Assembly: GCA_963556195.1 (NCBI GenBank) | Contig: OY744531.1 | Location: 50,004,700 to 50,068,699 of the forward strand | Length of the DNA: 64,000 nucleotides | Reading direction: 5' to 3' | From: Sepiola atlantica | Lineage: Eukaryota > Mollusca > Cephalopoda > Sepiida > Sepiolidae | Shown: one piece after another, positions 47,001 through 55,743 of the stretch | Layout: each line of letters starts with the position of its first letter | How positions within the stretch are numbered: position 1 is the first letter of the stretch | The notes under the pieces: model-generated | The model's database searches: none | The model's input: only the letters and a program-made list of their open reading frames with translations | What the model was told of the DNA's origin: nothing | Position numbers and translations under genes: made by a program

Positions 47001-47571
47001 ATTGCAATTTTATATTTTTATCCAGGATTTTCACCTGTACATATTTTCTTATGTTCCCGCGAGTTTCCTTCTTTGTCTTAGTGGCTTGAATCCGCATTTT
47101 ATTTCCTCTGCCCGTTCTGCAGTGTGAACTTTTATGTCCAACTTTTTTGCATTTCATACAGGTTTTAAAACGGAATGGGCAATCATTGTACCAATGTGGA
47201 TTACCACAGCGTGAACAAGGGCTTGGTGGCAATTTATTTATTTTTTTACTGGTTTGGTTTGTCTTTGTTACATCAAAATTATTATTTCTTATTCTTCTAT
47301 AAGGTTGAGCTTTTGTTTTTTGATGTACCTTTTTTATGTGCGCAATGCCGGACAATTCAATGTCTTTTGAGTCCTGTTTTACATTTACAAATCTTTGATA
47401 GTCCTCAGCCAACTTTTGCAGCGTAAGGCTTGGTTCATTCTCTAATTTATTTAGAACTCTACGCCTTATCTCCGTGTCATTTCCTGAGATCAAACCTTGT
47501 ACAAAAATTAGACACTTGAAATTATCTGCACTTAATTCAGCTAGTCCAAAATCGTCACAATGCTTGTTCAC
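44035..47571 (-). CDS. Ty3/gypsy gag-pol polyprotein, gag N-terminus missing
   Basis: This 1178-codon frame (stop TAA at 44035-44037) encodes the enzymes needed to copy and integrate the element. Residues 1-70 are the end of gag. A zinc-finger pair spans 119-151 (CxxC...C, then CxKCxxxGHxxxxC). The aspartic protease is LDSGSDVSII at 191-200. RT has DLSEAY at 417-422 and the YLDD catalytic box at 477-480. RNase H begins near 624 (SDASSYGLGA). Integrase has the HxxH...CxxC zinc site (H842, H845, C875, C878), DDE residues D905, D959 and E995 with 35 residues between the last two, and a Lys/Arg-rich C-terminus. The first usable codon is GTG at 47571, and an in-frame stop lies 9 codons upstream (47596-47598). 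There is no ATG before residue ~139, so the usual ~100+ N-terminal gag residues are absent. Expression would need another start, frameshifting from elsewhere, or help in trans. All catalytic residues I can check are intact. Confidence 0.93.
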   Translation of the reverse strand: MNKHCDDFGLAELSADNFKCLIFVQGLISGNDTEIRRRVLNKLENEPSLTLQKLAEDYQRFVNVKQDSKDIELSGIAHIKKVHQKTKAQPYRRIRNNNFDVTKTNQTSKKINKLPPSPCSRCGNPHWYNDCPFRFKTCMKCKKVGHKSSHCRTGRGNKMRIQATKTKKETRGNIRKYVQVKILDKNIKLQLDSGSDVSIINLHTWRRLNKPTLSRTNRLASTVTGERITFEGELITNVSLMGNTKKLKLLVLKDSNNLFGSDFMQAFDLWKLPINTFCKKINSRATESEKLQRELKKSFPEVFSGGLGCCTKMTAKFRLKENVLPVFRKERKVPFASIEKINAELDRLLKMGILSKVQHSQWAAPTVYVKKKSNEIRVCADFSRGLNTALADYHYPLHTPEEVFTSLNGGRFFSKIDLSEAYLQIPVDKDCSKLLCINTHRGLYKFERLAFGVKVAPAIFQQVMDTMLGGLDFAIAYLDDILINSKDIEQHQKHVNQVFARIQDYGFKVKEEKCDFFLEEIKYLGHVIDKDGRRPDPERATAIKNMPAPENVMTLQSFLGLANYYQAFIPEMHNLRAPLNELLKKGKAWVWTPECQDAFNKIIERLTSELFLTHYNPELDIIVASDASSYGLGACILHKMPDGTHKPIAHASRTLLPAEKQYSQIEKEALAIIFAVTKFHRYIHGRQFTLQTDHKPLITIYGSKKGLPVYTANRLQRWGTILLNYNFKMQHLHSNKIYHADGLSRLVPKQRETLEDTVIASLQTEGDFKEILCNAVRELPVTLYEIKKEAQEDEFITRTKMKFVDKDLHAAKSFLLCDDVLMHNERVVIPEKLRKQILKEFHVGHPGITRMKGLMRSFVYWPGMDNDIEKAVKLCKGCALAAKAPHIKHSPWPKTDRPWERIHVDFAGPLEGFYYLIVVDSFSKWPEVLRCKSPTSEVTIRFLHELFARFGVVDCLVSDNGTQFTSSDFEEFCATFQIRHITTPPYHPRSNGQAERFVDTLKRALKKAGDTPKEKALQQFLQVYRITKNMNIASSLSPAEMMSARNVKSVFDKLLPKHNNYDRISTVPKKKYNPGDRVYFKMFKNNASFWEPGTIEKRIGSMIYIIKGPRFSHKRHLNQIRKRLSDDTDSAPQGEDVMDVIYDTFNLPAPQVVTRKRQPKRKRMAPDYLEIDPKRKRY

Positions 47572-47591
47572 TATCGATGCAAAAGTAGCGT

Positions 47592-47612
47592 AATCTCATC
47601 CTCGTCGCCATT
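47592..47612 (-). promoter_or_regulatory. Primer-binding site region
   Basis: Minus strand, three bases after the 5' LTR: TGGCGACGAGGATGAGATTA, starting with the TGG that pairs with a tRNA 3' CCA. The sequence suggests a tRNA-Ser-type primer, as in Mag-like elements; that assignment is from memory and uncertain. Confidence 0.6.
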
Positions 47613-47836
47613 TGTTGTGGACCTGGGTAAAGCTGAATGAATGACACAAGAACACATGGTTTAAATGAACAAAGGTATATATTATATAATAGAAAGAAAG
47701 ATATTACAAGGAGATGTTGCTCTCAACCGCCATTGCTGGTTTGCCTGGGAAGAAGAGAACAAGTGTCACGTGCTTCCCGTATTTATAAGGTGGACGAGTC
47801 CATTAGTTCTTTGTAGGTAGGTACAGCACCATAACA
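47613..47836 (-). repeat. 5' LTR
   Basis: 224 bp, near-identical to 43779-44002; the target duplication GTAAA follows at 47837. Confidence 0.95.
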
Positions 47837-47916
47837 GTAAAATTAACTAGATAATTAATAAGAGCACGATATTTATTAATATTAAACCTTGGTCCGGATG
47901 TTGTTGTAACACTTTA

Positions 47917-47920
<4 letters not shown>

Positions 47921-47988
<68 letters not shown>
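47921..47988. repeat. (TA)n microsatellite
   Basis: About 68 bp of TA beside a dispersed-family copy. Confidence 0.95.
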
Positions 47989-47990
<2 letters not shown>

Positions 47991-48338
47991 GATTCACTCC
48001 TAAATTAATTAACCAATCATTATGAATTTTGGAAGACAGTTGCTAGACATAAGATGTCCAAATATTAAATTTGATCCATACTCATTAGACACCAATTAAG
48101 TAAGATTCCCTGAATTTCAATTTGTTCTTCATACCACATAAGCTTAAACCTTAAATTTTAGACATTTTTTAGAATCAAAATCATGTAATGGATTTTCATA
48201 AAAATTGAAATAAGGATTCTAAACATACGGTTTAGTAGCATTATATCTTGATTTTAATCTTCGGTAAGGGGACATAAAAGTGGTGCAAAGCGGTTCTGTT
48301 TGGGGAATTAATTTTAACAGTTCTGGGGCAATTATTCT
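47989..48338 (-). repeat. Dispersed ~600-bp family, copy 3
   Basis: This matches 23321-23700 in reverse: GATTTTAATCTTCGGTAAGGGGACATAAAAGTGG, TTTGGGGAATTAATTTTAA, AATGGATTTTCATAAAAATTG. It is bounded by (TA)n on one side and (TC)n-(TA)n on the other. Confidence 0.75.

Positions 48339-48432
<94 letters not shown>
48339..48432. repeat. (TC)n-(TA)n microsatellite
   Basis: About 40 bp of TC is followed by about 53 bp of TA. Confidence 0.95.
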
Positions 48433-48434
<2 letters not shown>

Positions 48435-48466
48435 GTAGATAAAAGGATAAAACAATCCGACGGGAT

Positions 48467-48660
48467 GAAATTAAAAATGGAACAGTGGAAGACCCATAAG
48501 CTACAAGTTTCGCCTGATGTGATGTGGGCTTTTTCAAGAGTGTGCTAAAATGATAAAAGACTTTTATAATTTTTAGCACACTTTTTATCCGCTCTTGAAA
48601 AAGCCCACATCACATCGGGCGAAACGTTGAGCTTATGGGTCTTTCACTGTTCCATTTTTA

Positions 48661-48665
<5 letters not shown>
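48467..48665. mobile_element. Foldback element with paired hammerhead-like cores
   Basis: This ~199-bp near-palindrome has arms GAAATTAAAAATGGAACAGTG and its reverse complement. Plus strand 48592-48628 reads CTCTTGAAAAAGCCCACATCACATCGGGCGAAACGTTG-like order: a decayed CTGATGA strand, stem II GCCC/GGGC, then GAAAC. The left half carries the same core on the minus strand (48540-48507). It lies between (TA)n tracts. It is the same family as 19774-19961. Confidence 0.6.
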
Positions 48666-48737
<72 letters not shown>

Positions 48738-48738
48738 A
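48666..48738. repeat. (TA)n-(GT)n microsatellite
   Basis: About 57 bp of TA, then about 16 bp of GT. Confidence 0.95.
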
Positions 48739-49238
48739 TTATATTTGTGTGTATTTAATTTGTCAAAAGCTTATATCACATACATCTCTTTACAAAGAAC
48801 ATACATGGAAATATCACGTAGGATATCACCAAAACAAATGTAGAAACTTCATTTTTATTTTTAGCCGAACTAGTCAGGATTAAAGGCCCAAAACTTACTC
48901 GATATTTAATAAGATATTACGGGGGCGGGGTGCACTTGCATACAATGCCTCTTCCTTGCTGATCAATTGACTTAAAACAGATTACAGCAATCCTACATTC
49001 AGCCAATCAGTGTAGAATAAGTTGTTTCCATCATCCCTGTCAGCTTCCGGCTTTTGGAATTAACAAATCAAAACGGTCATTTAAAAAGCACATCCGGTTC
49101 TATGAAGACAATCAACGCTTTGAACCATGTAATATTCTTACGATAAAAAGACTGGAGTTTAATTAAACATTAAATTACAGTGTTTATTCTAAAAGAGTTT
49201 AAAAAAATGGCTAGAGATGTTTTCAATTATTCATTAGG
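48739..49238. other. Unannotated
   Basis: No recognised element in 500 bp. An ACGGGGGCGGGG word lies near 48919. Confidence 0.35.
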
Positions 49239-49400
49239 GAGGTGACGGTGGTTAAGTGGATAACGACATGGACTGACGACTTGTGTGTGCCATGTTCGAA
49301 TCCAATCAGTTCCATCGTATCACTATAATTTAGGGATGTTAGCAACAATTCTATGGGTAGACCATGCAATATTTGATTTCATACTGATTTTCACATCTTT
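49239..49400 (+). mobile_element. tRNA-headed SINE
   Basis: A-box-like GGTGGTTAAGTGG (49247-49259) and B-box GTTCGAATCCAAT (49294-49306) are present, with the same head as 25783. The tail is short and runs into the (TA)n at 49422. Confidence 0.75.
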
Positions 49401-49416
49401 GTAACCTTTCATTGTA

Positions 49417-49421
<5 letters not shown>

Positions 49422-49477
<56 letters not shown>
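49422..49477. repeat. (TA)n microsatellite at Penelope-like element boundary
   Basis: 56 bp of TA abuts the first base of the pseudo-LTR. Confidence 0.95.
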
Positions 49478-49481
<4 letters not shown>

Positions 49482-49711
49482 CTAAAAGTATACTTTTAGT
49501 AGATAGGACCTATAGTGAAATGGTTTAAGCTCAATATACGAGATAGAGCAATTATAAAGATAAATGAAAAAAGAGGGATAAACATGTACGAATGACAAAT
49601 TTATTTCAACTTCGATTGTTCAATCCAAGGTGTACTCGGTAAAAACATGTTTATTATTCTTTCCTTAAGCCAAGGCTTTTCTAAGATTAAAATCTTATCA
49701 TCAGAGGAATA
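49478..49711 (-). repeat. 3' pseudo-LTR
   Basis: 234 bp, about 95% identical by eye to 52264-52496. It contains the endonuclease stop region and a hammerhead ribozyme at 49656-49710. Confidence 0.9.
49656..49710 (-). ncRNA. Hammerhead ribozyme (3' pseudo-LTR)
   Basis: Minus strand: TTCCT (stem I), CTGATGA (core), TAAGAT-TTTA-ATCTTA (6-bp stem II with 4-nt loop), GAA, AAGCC-TT-GGCTT (5-bp stem III), A at the cleavage position of a UUA triplet, AGGAA closing stem I. All invariant core bases are present. The short stem III is typical of the minimal hammerheads of Penelope-like elements. Self-cleavage in vitro may need dimers; this follows from the family, not from the sequence. Confidence 0.88.
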
Positions 49712-50511
49712 GCTGTAGCTATCATAAATATTTCTAATGTACATAGTTGGCAGAAAGCAGATCCTTGCGTGTAGGATTTAGACCTTTTTAATATTGCCCA
49801 ATGTAGGGAGTAGGGAGTGTTTTTACTGTTAAGGCTTTTTATTAGATTGGATAGAGAGGTGCTAGTGGCATTGTTATTATTGTGTTTGAAAGAGTAGATA
49901 TGGTTTGAGATTCGGGTCTTGATGTGTATTTTGTATGGGGTTGTTATTATAGTATTTGTGTTATTTATAGTATCGGGAATGTTTTGGGTTTGTATGTTCA
50001 TATTCTGGGCCAAAGTTAAGTTAGAATTGTTAGGTGGAGGAGATTAGATAATTTGAGGGGTGAGATCAAGGTTATTGTTAGATAGCAGGAGTTGTTGGTT
50101 AGTGTAAGAGGTGTTATTTATGGTGTCGTTTGGTACAGGGAGTTGGGGATGTGGAAAGCTATAGGGTGAGGGGAGAATTTGTATGCTGGTGTCTGTTTGC
50201 ATAATGGTGTTTTGGGGGAATTGTTTAACAGTACAAGCATATATGACATTACTTTGTATGCAGTTGCTATTTAACGGACATTCTTTAGATTTCTGGCAGT
50301 TACAATTATTAGTAGGGTGTATAGTAGGTTCTGGTTGCTTGGTAGATTTATTTTTTTTGTTATTAGATGTGATGATGGTTTGTGCTATATTTGGCATTGT
50401 GGAGTGGGAAATTTTACTAGAGTTTTTATTTAAAATAGTGCTGTATTTATGCAGGTGCTTGAATGAGTTATCTAATATTTTGAAGAATTCCTTAGCGATA
50501 TTTGTTTCCAT
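49687..50511 (-). pseudogene. Penelope-like endonuclease region, broken
   Basis: The frame 50511-50044 holds a Cys motif, CNCQKSKECPLNSNC followed by VIYACTV, as in the linker before the GIY-YIG domain. The frame 50013-49687 holds KTRISNHIYSFK, STSLSNLIKSLNSKNTPYSLHWAILKRSK and CQLCTLE, the end of that domain. Between them is an Asn/Pro/Ser-rich stretch of ~85 residues with one stop that replaces or separates the expected GIY/YIG strands. Its C-terminus overlaps the ribozyme. Confidence 0.75.
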
Positions 50512-50818
50512 ATTGCAGTTATAGGGTGGATTAAACCAAATATTATTCTTTCTTCTAATTCTTTTATTTTTACTATGTTCTTGAGGGTCAGCTAGTTTGT
50601 CAATATTGATAGTTTTGTGGGTCTATTTATATATGTTTTGGTTTCCTTGGGTAGTGTAGTATTTGTCTGCTGTTTATCCTGTATTGTCATTTTGTGTGTA
50701 ATTACATTTAAAAGTTTGTTTTCTGGATAAAGGGATGATTTTCGTATTTAATTTTATCAGTGTATGCCGAATTAAGTAGTGCGTTCTTGTAGAAGTTAGA
50801 ATTTTGTTCGAGGATAGA

Positions 50819-51415
50819 TTAATTAGCAGATAACTTTGAAATTCTATTAGAGACTGAAGGGACTATTGAATTAATGATGGATTTTTGGTGGTTAGATAGC
50901 CTATGTACGTAGAAGAGGGTTAAATTTGGTTTATGGTAAGGGCTAAAGGATTCAGAGTTAAGGTCTAATGTTAGGTCAAGGAAGTTAGATATTCTTTTCT
51001 CAGGTTCTATAGTTATGGTTAATCCGAAGTTTTTAAAGAAGTTGTGTAAATTTTTAATGGTATTGTTGTATTGCCTCGATCTCTCCCTAGAAACAAAAAG
51101 TGCGTCGTCCCTGTATAGCCCACCGTGTAAATTTCCGAAGTCAAATTTGAATTCTCTTAATAAGTACAATCCTACAATGTTAGTAACCTGGGAAGAGGCC
51201 GAAGCTCCCATAGTGATATCGAAATTATTGGGGGTATCCTTCCTAGTCCAGAATTTATTGTCAAATTCTAATAGGGATCTTCTGGACAAAATTATTAGTT
51301 TGAGCTCTAAGTCTGTGATGTCTGAGTTATTCTTAGCGAATATTAAAGCTTTATTTAGTAGGATAGGAGAAATGGACTGATAATAATTATTTATGGTGAA
51401 AGTGATGAAATTCAA
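50819..51415 (-). pseudogene. Penelope-like reverse transcriptase fragment
   Basis: This 198-codon frame includes FDITMGASASSQVTNIVGLYLL (residues ~65-86), the catalytic YRDD at 101-104, and NFGLTITIEPEKRISNFLDLTLDLNSESFSPYHKPNLTLFYVHRLSNHQKSIINSIVPSVSNRISKLS. This block order is specific to Penelope-like RTs (GLYRDD, TIE, NFLDxTLDL, YxKPN, SNHPxxI). The finger half upstream (51416-52260) is scrambled by stops, so the RT is inactive. Confidence 0.88.
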
Positions 51416-52263
51416 GTTTAAGTTAGACTTGTCACTGAGGTTTAAGAACCAATTGGTAACCTCACTAGAGGATTGCCATAGGGTGTATGAGATTTTTTCT
51501 TTTAAGTGAGGGATGATTCTATCTAAAAATTTTTTTACTTATAATGCTTAGGTCAGATTTGGATTGGCAGATTAGTCTAATGGATGGGTTTTCCTAAAAT
51601 TTTCTTTTGTGGTCTTTTAAGGTGCATCTGGGTGTGGCTGGGGTAAAGATTTCTGTGTAATTAAGGATATTAAAAGAGGTTAGTATGGATTTAGCATTAT
51701 TGTTTATGCTATTGAGAAGGTAGTTTTATAACATTTTTTCAGTTCTTTGTAGATTAAACTTTTGTAGTCGGTGTATTTCAATTTGTAAAAGTTTTTTGTT
51801 TTATCTGTAGGGACAATTATATTAGGGCGTTTCTTAATCTTGTTTGTGAATTTATTGATTTTTTTGATAAAGGGGTTGGAATGTTTGTTGCATTGTTAAA
51901 ATTTGATACGTTTAATGAGGTCGAATAAATCGTTTTCGAAGTTGTTGAGGTGCTCATTTTACTTAGGAAAAGAAGATGTTTTAAGCCCTGGAGAGTTCAT
52001 GGGGAGTGTAAATCCATGGTGCTTTGGAGGTGAAATATTATTTGTGTCATTTTGGTAGTTGTTAGATTTGAAGTTTAAATCATGGTGGAAGCCTTTCCAT
52101 CTTACGTTGGTAATAAATTTTTTTACTGACTGTATGAGCTTGCAAATGTAGCTTCATTTGAAGGGATGGGTATGTTTTTTTGCTGAGAGCGGGAGTAATT
52201 CCTTGTTGAACATGTCACAAATAAGAGAAAAAGCTCAACTTTGTAAGAGCTTAGAATAAAATA
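51416..52263 (-). mobile_element. Penelope-like element 5' interior, decayed
   Basis: It lies between the 5' pseudo-LTR and the RT core. T- and A-rich sequence gives only short frames. It should correspond to the N-terminal and finger regions but no motif is clear. Confidence 0.6.
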
Positions 52264-52496
52264 TGAAACTAAAAGTATACTTTAATAGATAGAACCTATA
52301 GTGAAATGGTTTAAGCTCAATATACAAGATAGAGCAATTATAAAGATAAATGAAAGAAGAGGGATAAACATGTACGAATGACAAATCTATTTCAACTTCG
52401 ATTGTTCAATGCACGGTGTACTCGGTAAAAACATGTTTATTATTCTTTCCTTAAGCCAAGGCTTTTCTAAGATTAAAATCTTATCATCAGAGGAAT
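52264..52496 (-). repeat. 5' pseudo-LTR
   Basis: 233 bp matching 49478-49711, starting TGAAACTAAAAGTATAC. Confidence 0.9.
52442..52496 (-). ncRNA. Hammerhead ribozyme (5' pseudo-LTR)
   Basis: Identical core and stems to 49656-49710: TTCCT, CTGATGA, TAAGAT/ATCTTA, GAA, AAGCC/GGCTT, A, AGGAA. It marks the element's 5' end, where cleavage would define the RNA terminus. Confidence 0.88.
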
Positions 52497-52776
52497 TACA
52501 TAGATAGATAAGTTAACAGTGGAAAAGCCAAAATTCAAAATTTGAAAAAATATTAAGTAATGGAGAGTGAGAGTGTGCGTGTAAAAAAAAAATGGGGTCT
52601 GTCCAGTTGGTGAATGTCCGTTGATAAGGTGTCCGGAGATTTAAAGATGGAAAAAAGGGTTTTCGTGAAGGTAGCGTTGAAAAAGTTAAAAAATGAAGTA
52701 AATCCAATAGAAAGATGTTTAGTTCAATCGTAGGTGGAACGCACTTATCTGGAAGTAATTTTGAGAATTCGGGCCA
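52497..52776. other. Unannotated
   Basis: Spacer between the Penelope-like element and a (TA)n tract. No supported feature. Confidence 0.35.
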
Positions 52777-52803
52777 TTATATATATATATATATATATAT
52801 ATA
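52777..52803. repeat. (TA)n microsatellite
   Basis: About 27 bp of TA. Confidence 0.9.
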
Positions 52804-52859
52804 TTTTAAACTAAATATTAATTATTATTACATACAGACATCAATGTTTCATGTTTACA

Positions 52860-52985
52860 CAATCTACAGTGTAGGGGATGCTAATTCACGTTAGTCGGAG
52901 GGCTCGAACCCGTTTTACAAATCGCCACTGATTTGTAGTTGAGTATCTTACCCCTCGGCCGGCGTCAACTAGCATGGAAATTAGG
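52860..52985 (-). mobile_element. tRNA-headed SINE (different head)
   Basis: Minus strand: A-box-like GGCCGAGGGGTAAG (52960-52947) and B-box CGGGTTCGAGCC (52912-52901) with tRNA spacing. The head is GC-rich and distinct from that at 49239. Full tRNA folding was not tested; a decayed tRNA gene is the alternative. Confidence 0.65.
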
Positions 52986-53074
52986 AGAGATTTAAATCTA
53001 TAAATGCTAAATCAGCGGGCAGGTACAGTGAACAGAGGAAAGTGATTACACAACAACAACAAATGTGGTTGGAA

Positions 53075-53076
<2 letters not shown>

Positions 53077-53103
<27 letters not shown>
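53077..53103. repeat. (TA)n microsatellite
   Basis: About 27 bp of TA. Confidence 0.9.
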
Positions 53104-53108
<5 letters not shown>

Positions 53109-53109
53109 C

Positions 53110-53451
53110 CGGCCCAGTGGTAAGAAGCTTGGGTTAGAGTTATTTGAGTCCGGGGTTATATCATTCGAATGGCAGGCAGAAAATCAATCAAGGCTGCAAA
53201 GATTCGTGGAGGAGCCGGATGAACTACCAGGCATGCACCTCCCTCGCTGGCAGTGGACAATGCTCAACCGCCTCAGGGCTGGTGTTGGCCGTTTCGCCGT
53301 GACCATTAAAGGATTGGGACTCAGGGACTCGGCTGTCTACAACTGTGGTCACCCTGAAAATACACTTGATCACATCATAGAGTCATGGTTGAAACACCGA
53401 CCACCCAACAGCGAAGCCAGCATAGCTGCGCTAGACGAAACGTTAACATGA
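53110..53451 (+). mobile_element. LINE C-terminal fragment (opposite strand to the next)
   Basis: The frame to 53451 reads PGMHLPRWQWTMLNRLRAGVGRFAVTIKGLGLRDSAVYNCGHPENTLDHIIESW, matching the PGFDLPRxQWxxLNRFRTGxGxC...CxCGxxxxTMxHIVxxC block that ends Jockey-type ORF2s. The first ~40 bp (GGCCCAGTGGTAAG) look SINE-like and may be a separate piece. Confidence 0.7.
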
Positions 53452-53765
53452 CTTTTCTCAACCAAGCTGGTGATCTGACAATGGGATGCTGAAGCAAACG
53501 AAAAAAGAAGACCACCCCACTAAAGCCTGCTGGATAAGTAGTTGTAGCTTTTCACGGAAGTCTTGTATTTCCAGCAGAGGGGTATTCAACTTCCAGTACC
53601 CGGCTAGTTTAGGCCTATTTCTTAAATTCAACTGGGCTATGACTAGTTTATTGTCTATGTCCAAGTCTCTCGCCCGGCTGATCGACAAGCTCGCATCTAG
53701 CCATCAGATCAGACAGGCTGATCTCACACCACTAGTTCCCCCAACTTTGTTTATCTTGGGATTAA

Positions 53766-55318
53766 GCATGGACGGGGGCACCGGGGGGGGGGGCAGGGGA
53801 GGCTCAAGCCCCCCTCACTTTTTGACTTGCCCCCCCCACTTATTATTAACATTCGTCAAAGTATATCATGAATATTGTCCTTGATGGACCGTTGCTGAGA
53901 CAATGCAGCTGGACCACTTAGGAAAGACCGAACGTGCTTGTTCCAAGACTCTACTGGACTCTCACTCCATTTTGCTATCGAGTTACCGTTTTTCCACTTG
54001 AACTATGGGCACACATTTGATGGTAGCTCGGGATTATCATAATCTATGATTTAGCCTTCTCATCGACGAAGGCAATTCTGAGATGAAGCATTATCTCGAT
54101 GCCCAAGGTTTTCAATACTTCCACATGTACACATTTGTTTGTGACAGACTGGGTGATAGCCAGGATGATGTTGGTGTTACTCATGAACGTTTCAAAATTT
54201 TCACGATCGACGCTGATTTCAGCGATTTTGAGGGCTGAAAAATTTGTTGCAAAGCGGACCATTATTTGTATTTCCTTCACTCGCACATGGTGCATCCATT
54301 AACATACCGGTGATTTTTCAGATTGCATCGATACATTCTTTTTTCGCATTGTTGAGGATACGCATAATATCCAAAGTTATTCATTCCATCCTCCCTTCAG
54401 CCCTTCTGTCCACAGAACAACTGATACAGTATCTTTTGAGCAAAGTCCAATGAATGCAATTTGAAGTGAAGTACAGAGAAACAATGCAAGTCTCCCTTGT
54501 TAATACGCTTCCAACGAGCTATTCCAATTCCAATACATACATTTATACTTTTATACTTAATACATTTAAACTTTTATACTTTTTACTTTTGTACTTGTCA
54601 GTTAATACTTTTAACTTTATGTATTCTCTATATTTGATAAACCAATTGATTCTTGAATTTTGTCATTTTTACTAGAAGCGACTTGCTGATATGTTTCAAA
54701 TGAGCCATCAAGCAGTGTCACAAAATCATTTTATGTCTAGATTAAGTCCAAAAAGGTGTATTTGGCCCAAAATGACCAAATATGGTAATTTGGACCCAAG
54801 CCCCCCAAAACTGAAATTTCTGTTTTTTTCTTTTTTCACCAACAAGAGCTCAACCACTATCAGAAGATCATTTCATGTCTAAATTATGTCAAAAAAGGTA
54901 TTTTTGGTCCAAAATGCCCTAATATGGTAGTTTGGGCCCAGAAGCCAAAACATTGAATGTTTTTTAACGTTTCTTTATCTATCACTAAGAGTATTCCATT
55001 TCGCTTCTAACGAGCCATCAACCACTACCAGACGATCATTTTAAACCAAAATATGCCCCAAAGAGTGATTTTTCCCCAATATGCCCAAATAAGGTAATTT
55101 GAGCCCAGACGCCAAAAAATTTAAATATTTTGAATTTTTCTTTTTCTATCACCAAGAGAATTCCATTCCGCTTCTAACGAGCTCTCAACCACTATCGGAC
55201 GATCATTTTTAGTCAAGATATTGAATTTATTCCCATATTTGGCATTCTGGGCGAAATGTGGCCCCCCCCCCCATTTTTTAGGAGACCCCCCACTTTTATA
55301 ACTGTCCCGTCGGCCCTG
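53766..55318. mobile_element. Insertion within the LINE ORF2, class unknown
   Basis: Ends are C/G-rich (GGACGGGGGCACCGGGG at ~53770; CCGTCGGCCCTG at ~55307-55318) and loosely mirror each other, suggesting decayed terminal repeats. The interior carries an unrecognised minus-strand frame (54295-54044, 83 codons). 54683-55240 holds about 3.5 copies of a degenerate ~155-bp tandem unit (CAACCACTA.CAGA.GATCATTTTA, ATGCCCAAATATGGTAATTTG, CCATTxCGCTTCTAACGAG). The organisation suggests a non-autonomous DNA element with a minisatellite core. Confidence 0.6.
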
Positions 55319-55743
55319 TTAAGTATGTTATTCAAATCTTCCATTAAAACTACACACATCGGACAACAAATGCATCCAGATCTCGAATAAAGGAGACCCT
55401 CTCTCGAGCAGTGCTGGGCCCATGAACCGTGATGACCTAAAACTCTATATCTTTTAAGGCAATATCGACCCCCACCCCCGCATCTCTATGGACAATGTCA
55501 ACCAATCGCAAACAAGGCGCATTTCACAAGCAAGGATACACCCTAACCTCGGGCATGCCCATATGCTGAGAAGATGTCAAAGTCTCTGGTCAGCACCTGA
55601 TATTTCCTAAACAAAATGAAGTGTGTCTCATTGATCACAGCTACATCCACTTCCAGGTACAAGAGATTCTCTGAACTCGAACTCCCTGGCTGGGTTGAAG
55701 ACCTAATGCCCCTCACATTCAAACTAGGCAAGTAAAGAGTCAT
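55319..55743 (-). pseudogene. Tx1-like LINE ORF2, endonuclease N-terminus
   Basis: It starts MTLYLPSLNVRGIRSS. The NVRG and NETHF blocks are the first two APE-endonuclease motifs. Downstream in shifted frames come LLVK.ALFAI, a Gly-rich RYCLKDIEFxVIxVHGPS and ARERVSFIRDLDAF, as in Tx1-clade ORF2. Frameshifted and truncated by the insertion at ~55318. Confidence 0.75.

Larger units (their letters stand above)
43779..47836 (-). mobile_element. Ty3/gypsy (Mag-like) LTR retrotransposon, near-complete
   Basis: The element runs 3' LTR (43779-44002), polypurine tract, one long pol-bearing frame, primer-binding region, 5' LTR (47613-47836), read on the minus strand. LTRs are 224 bp, start TG, end CA, and differ at a single visible base (CCTTGGTAA against CCTGGGTAA). 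A 5-bp duplication GTAAA lies on both outer sides (43774-43778 and 47837-47841). The near-identical LTRs and the open frame point to a recent insertion. Only 14 nt separate the 5' LTR from an in-frame stop, and gag is shortened, so this copy probably cannot make a full capsid protein by itself. Confidence 0.97.
49478..52496 (-). mobile_element. Penelope-like retroelement with ribozyme-bearing pseudo-LTRs
   Basis: Direct repeats of ~234 bp (49478-49711 and 52264-52496) bound a ~2.5-kb interior. Read on the minus strand, the interior encodes a Penelope-type RT followed by the Cys motif and GIY-YIG-type endonuclease region. Penelope-like elements are known for terminal repeats that carry hammerhead ribozymes, and both repeats here contain one. 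The interior has stops and frameshifts, so the copy is not autonomous. Its left end sits directly on a (TA)n tract. Confidence 0.9.

Noticed and set aside
44224..47426. Plus-strand ORFs within the gypsy element (for example 46475-47089)
   Set aside because: Shadows of the minus-strand pol frame.
52860..52985. Functional tRNA gene
   Set aside because: A and B boxes are present, but acceptor-stem pairing could not be shown and the sequence continues into a non-tRNA tail; SINE is more likely.
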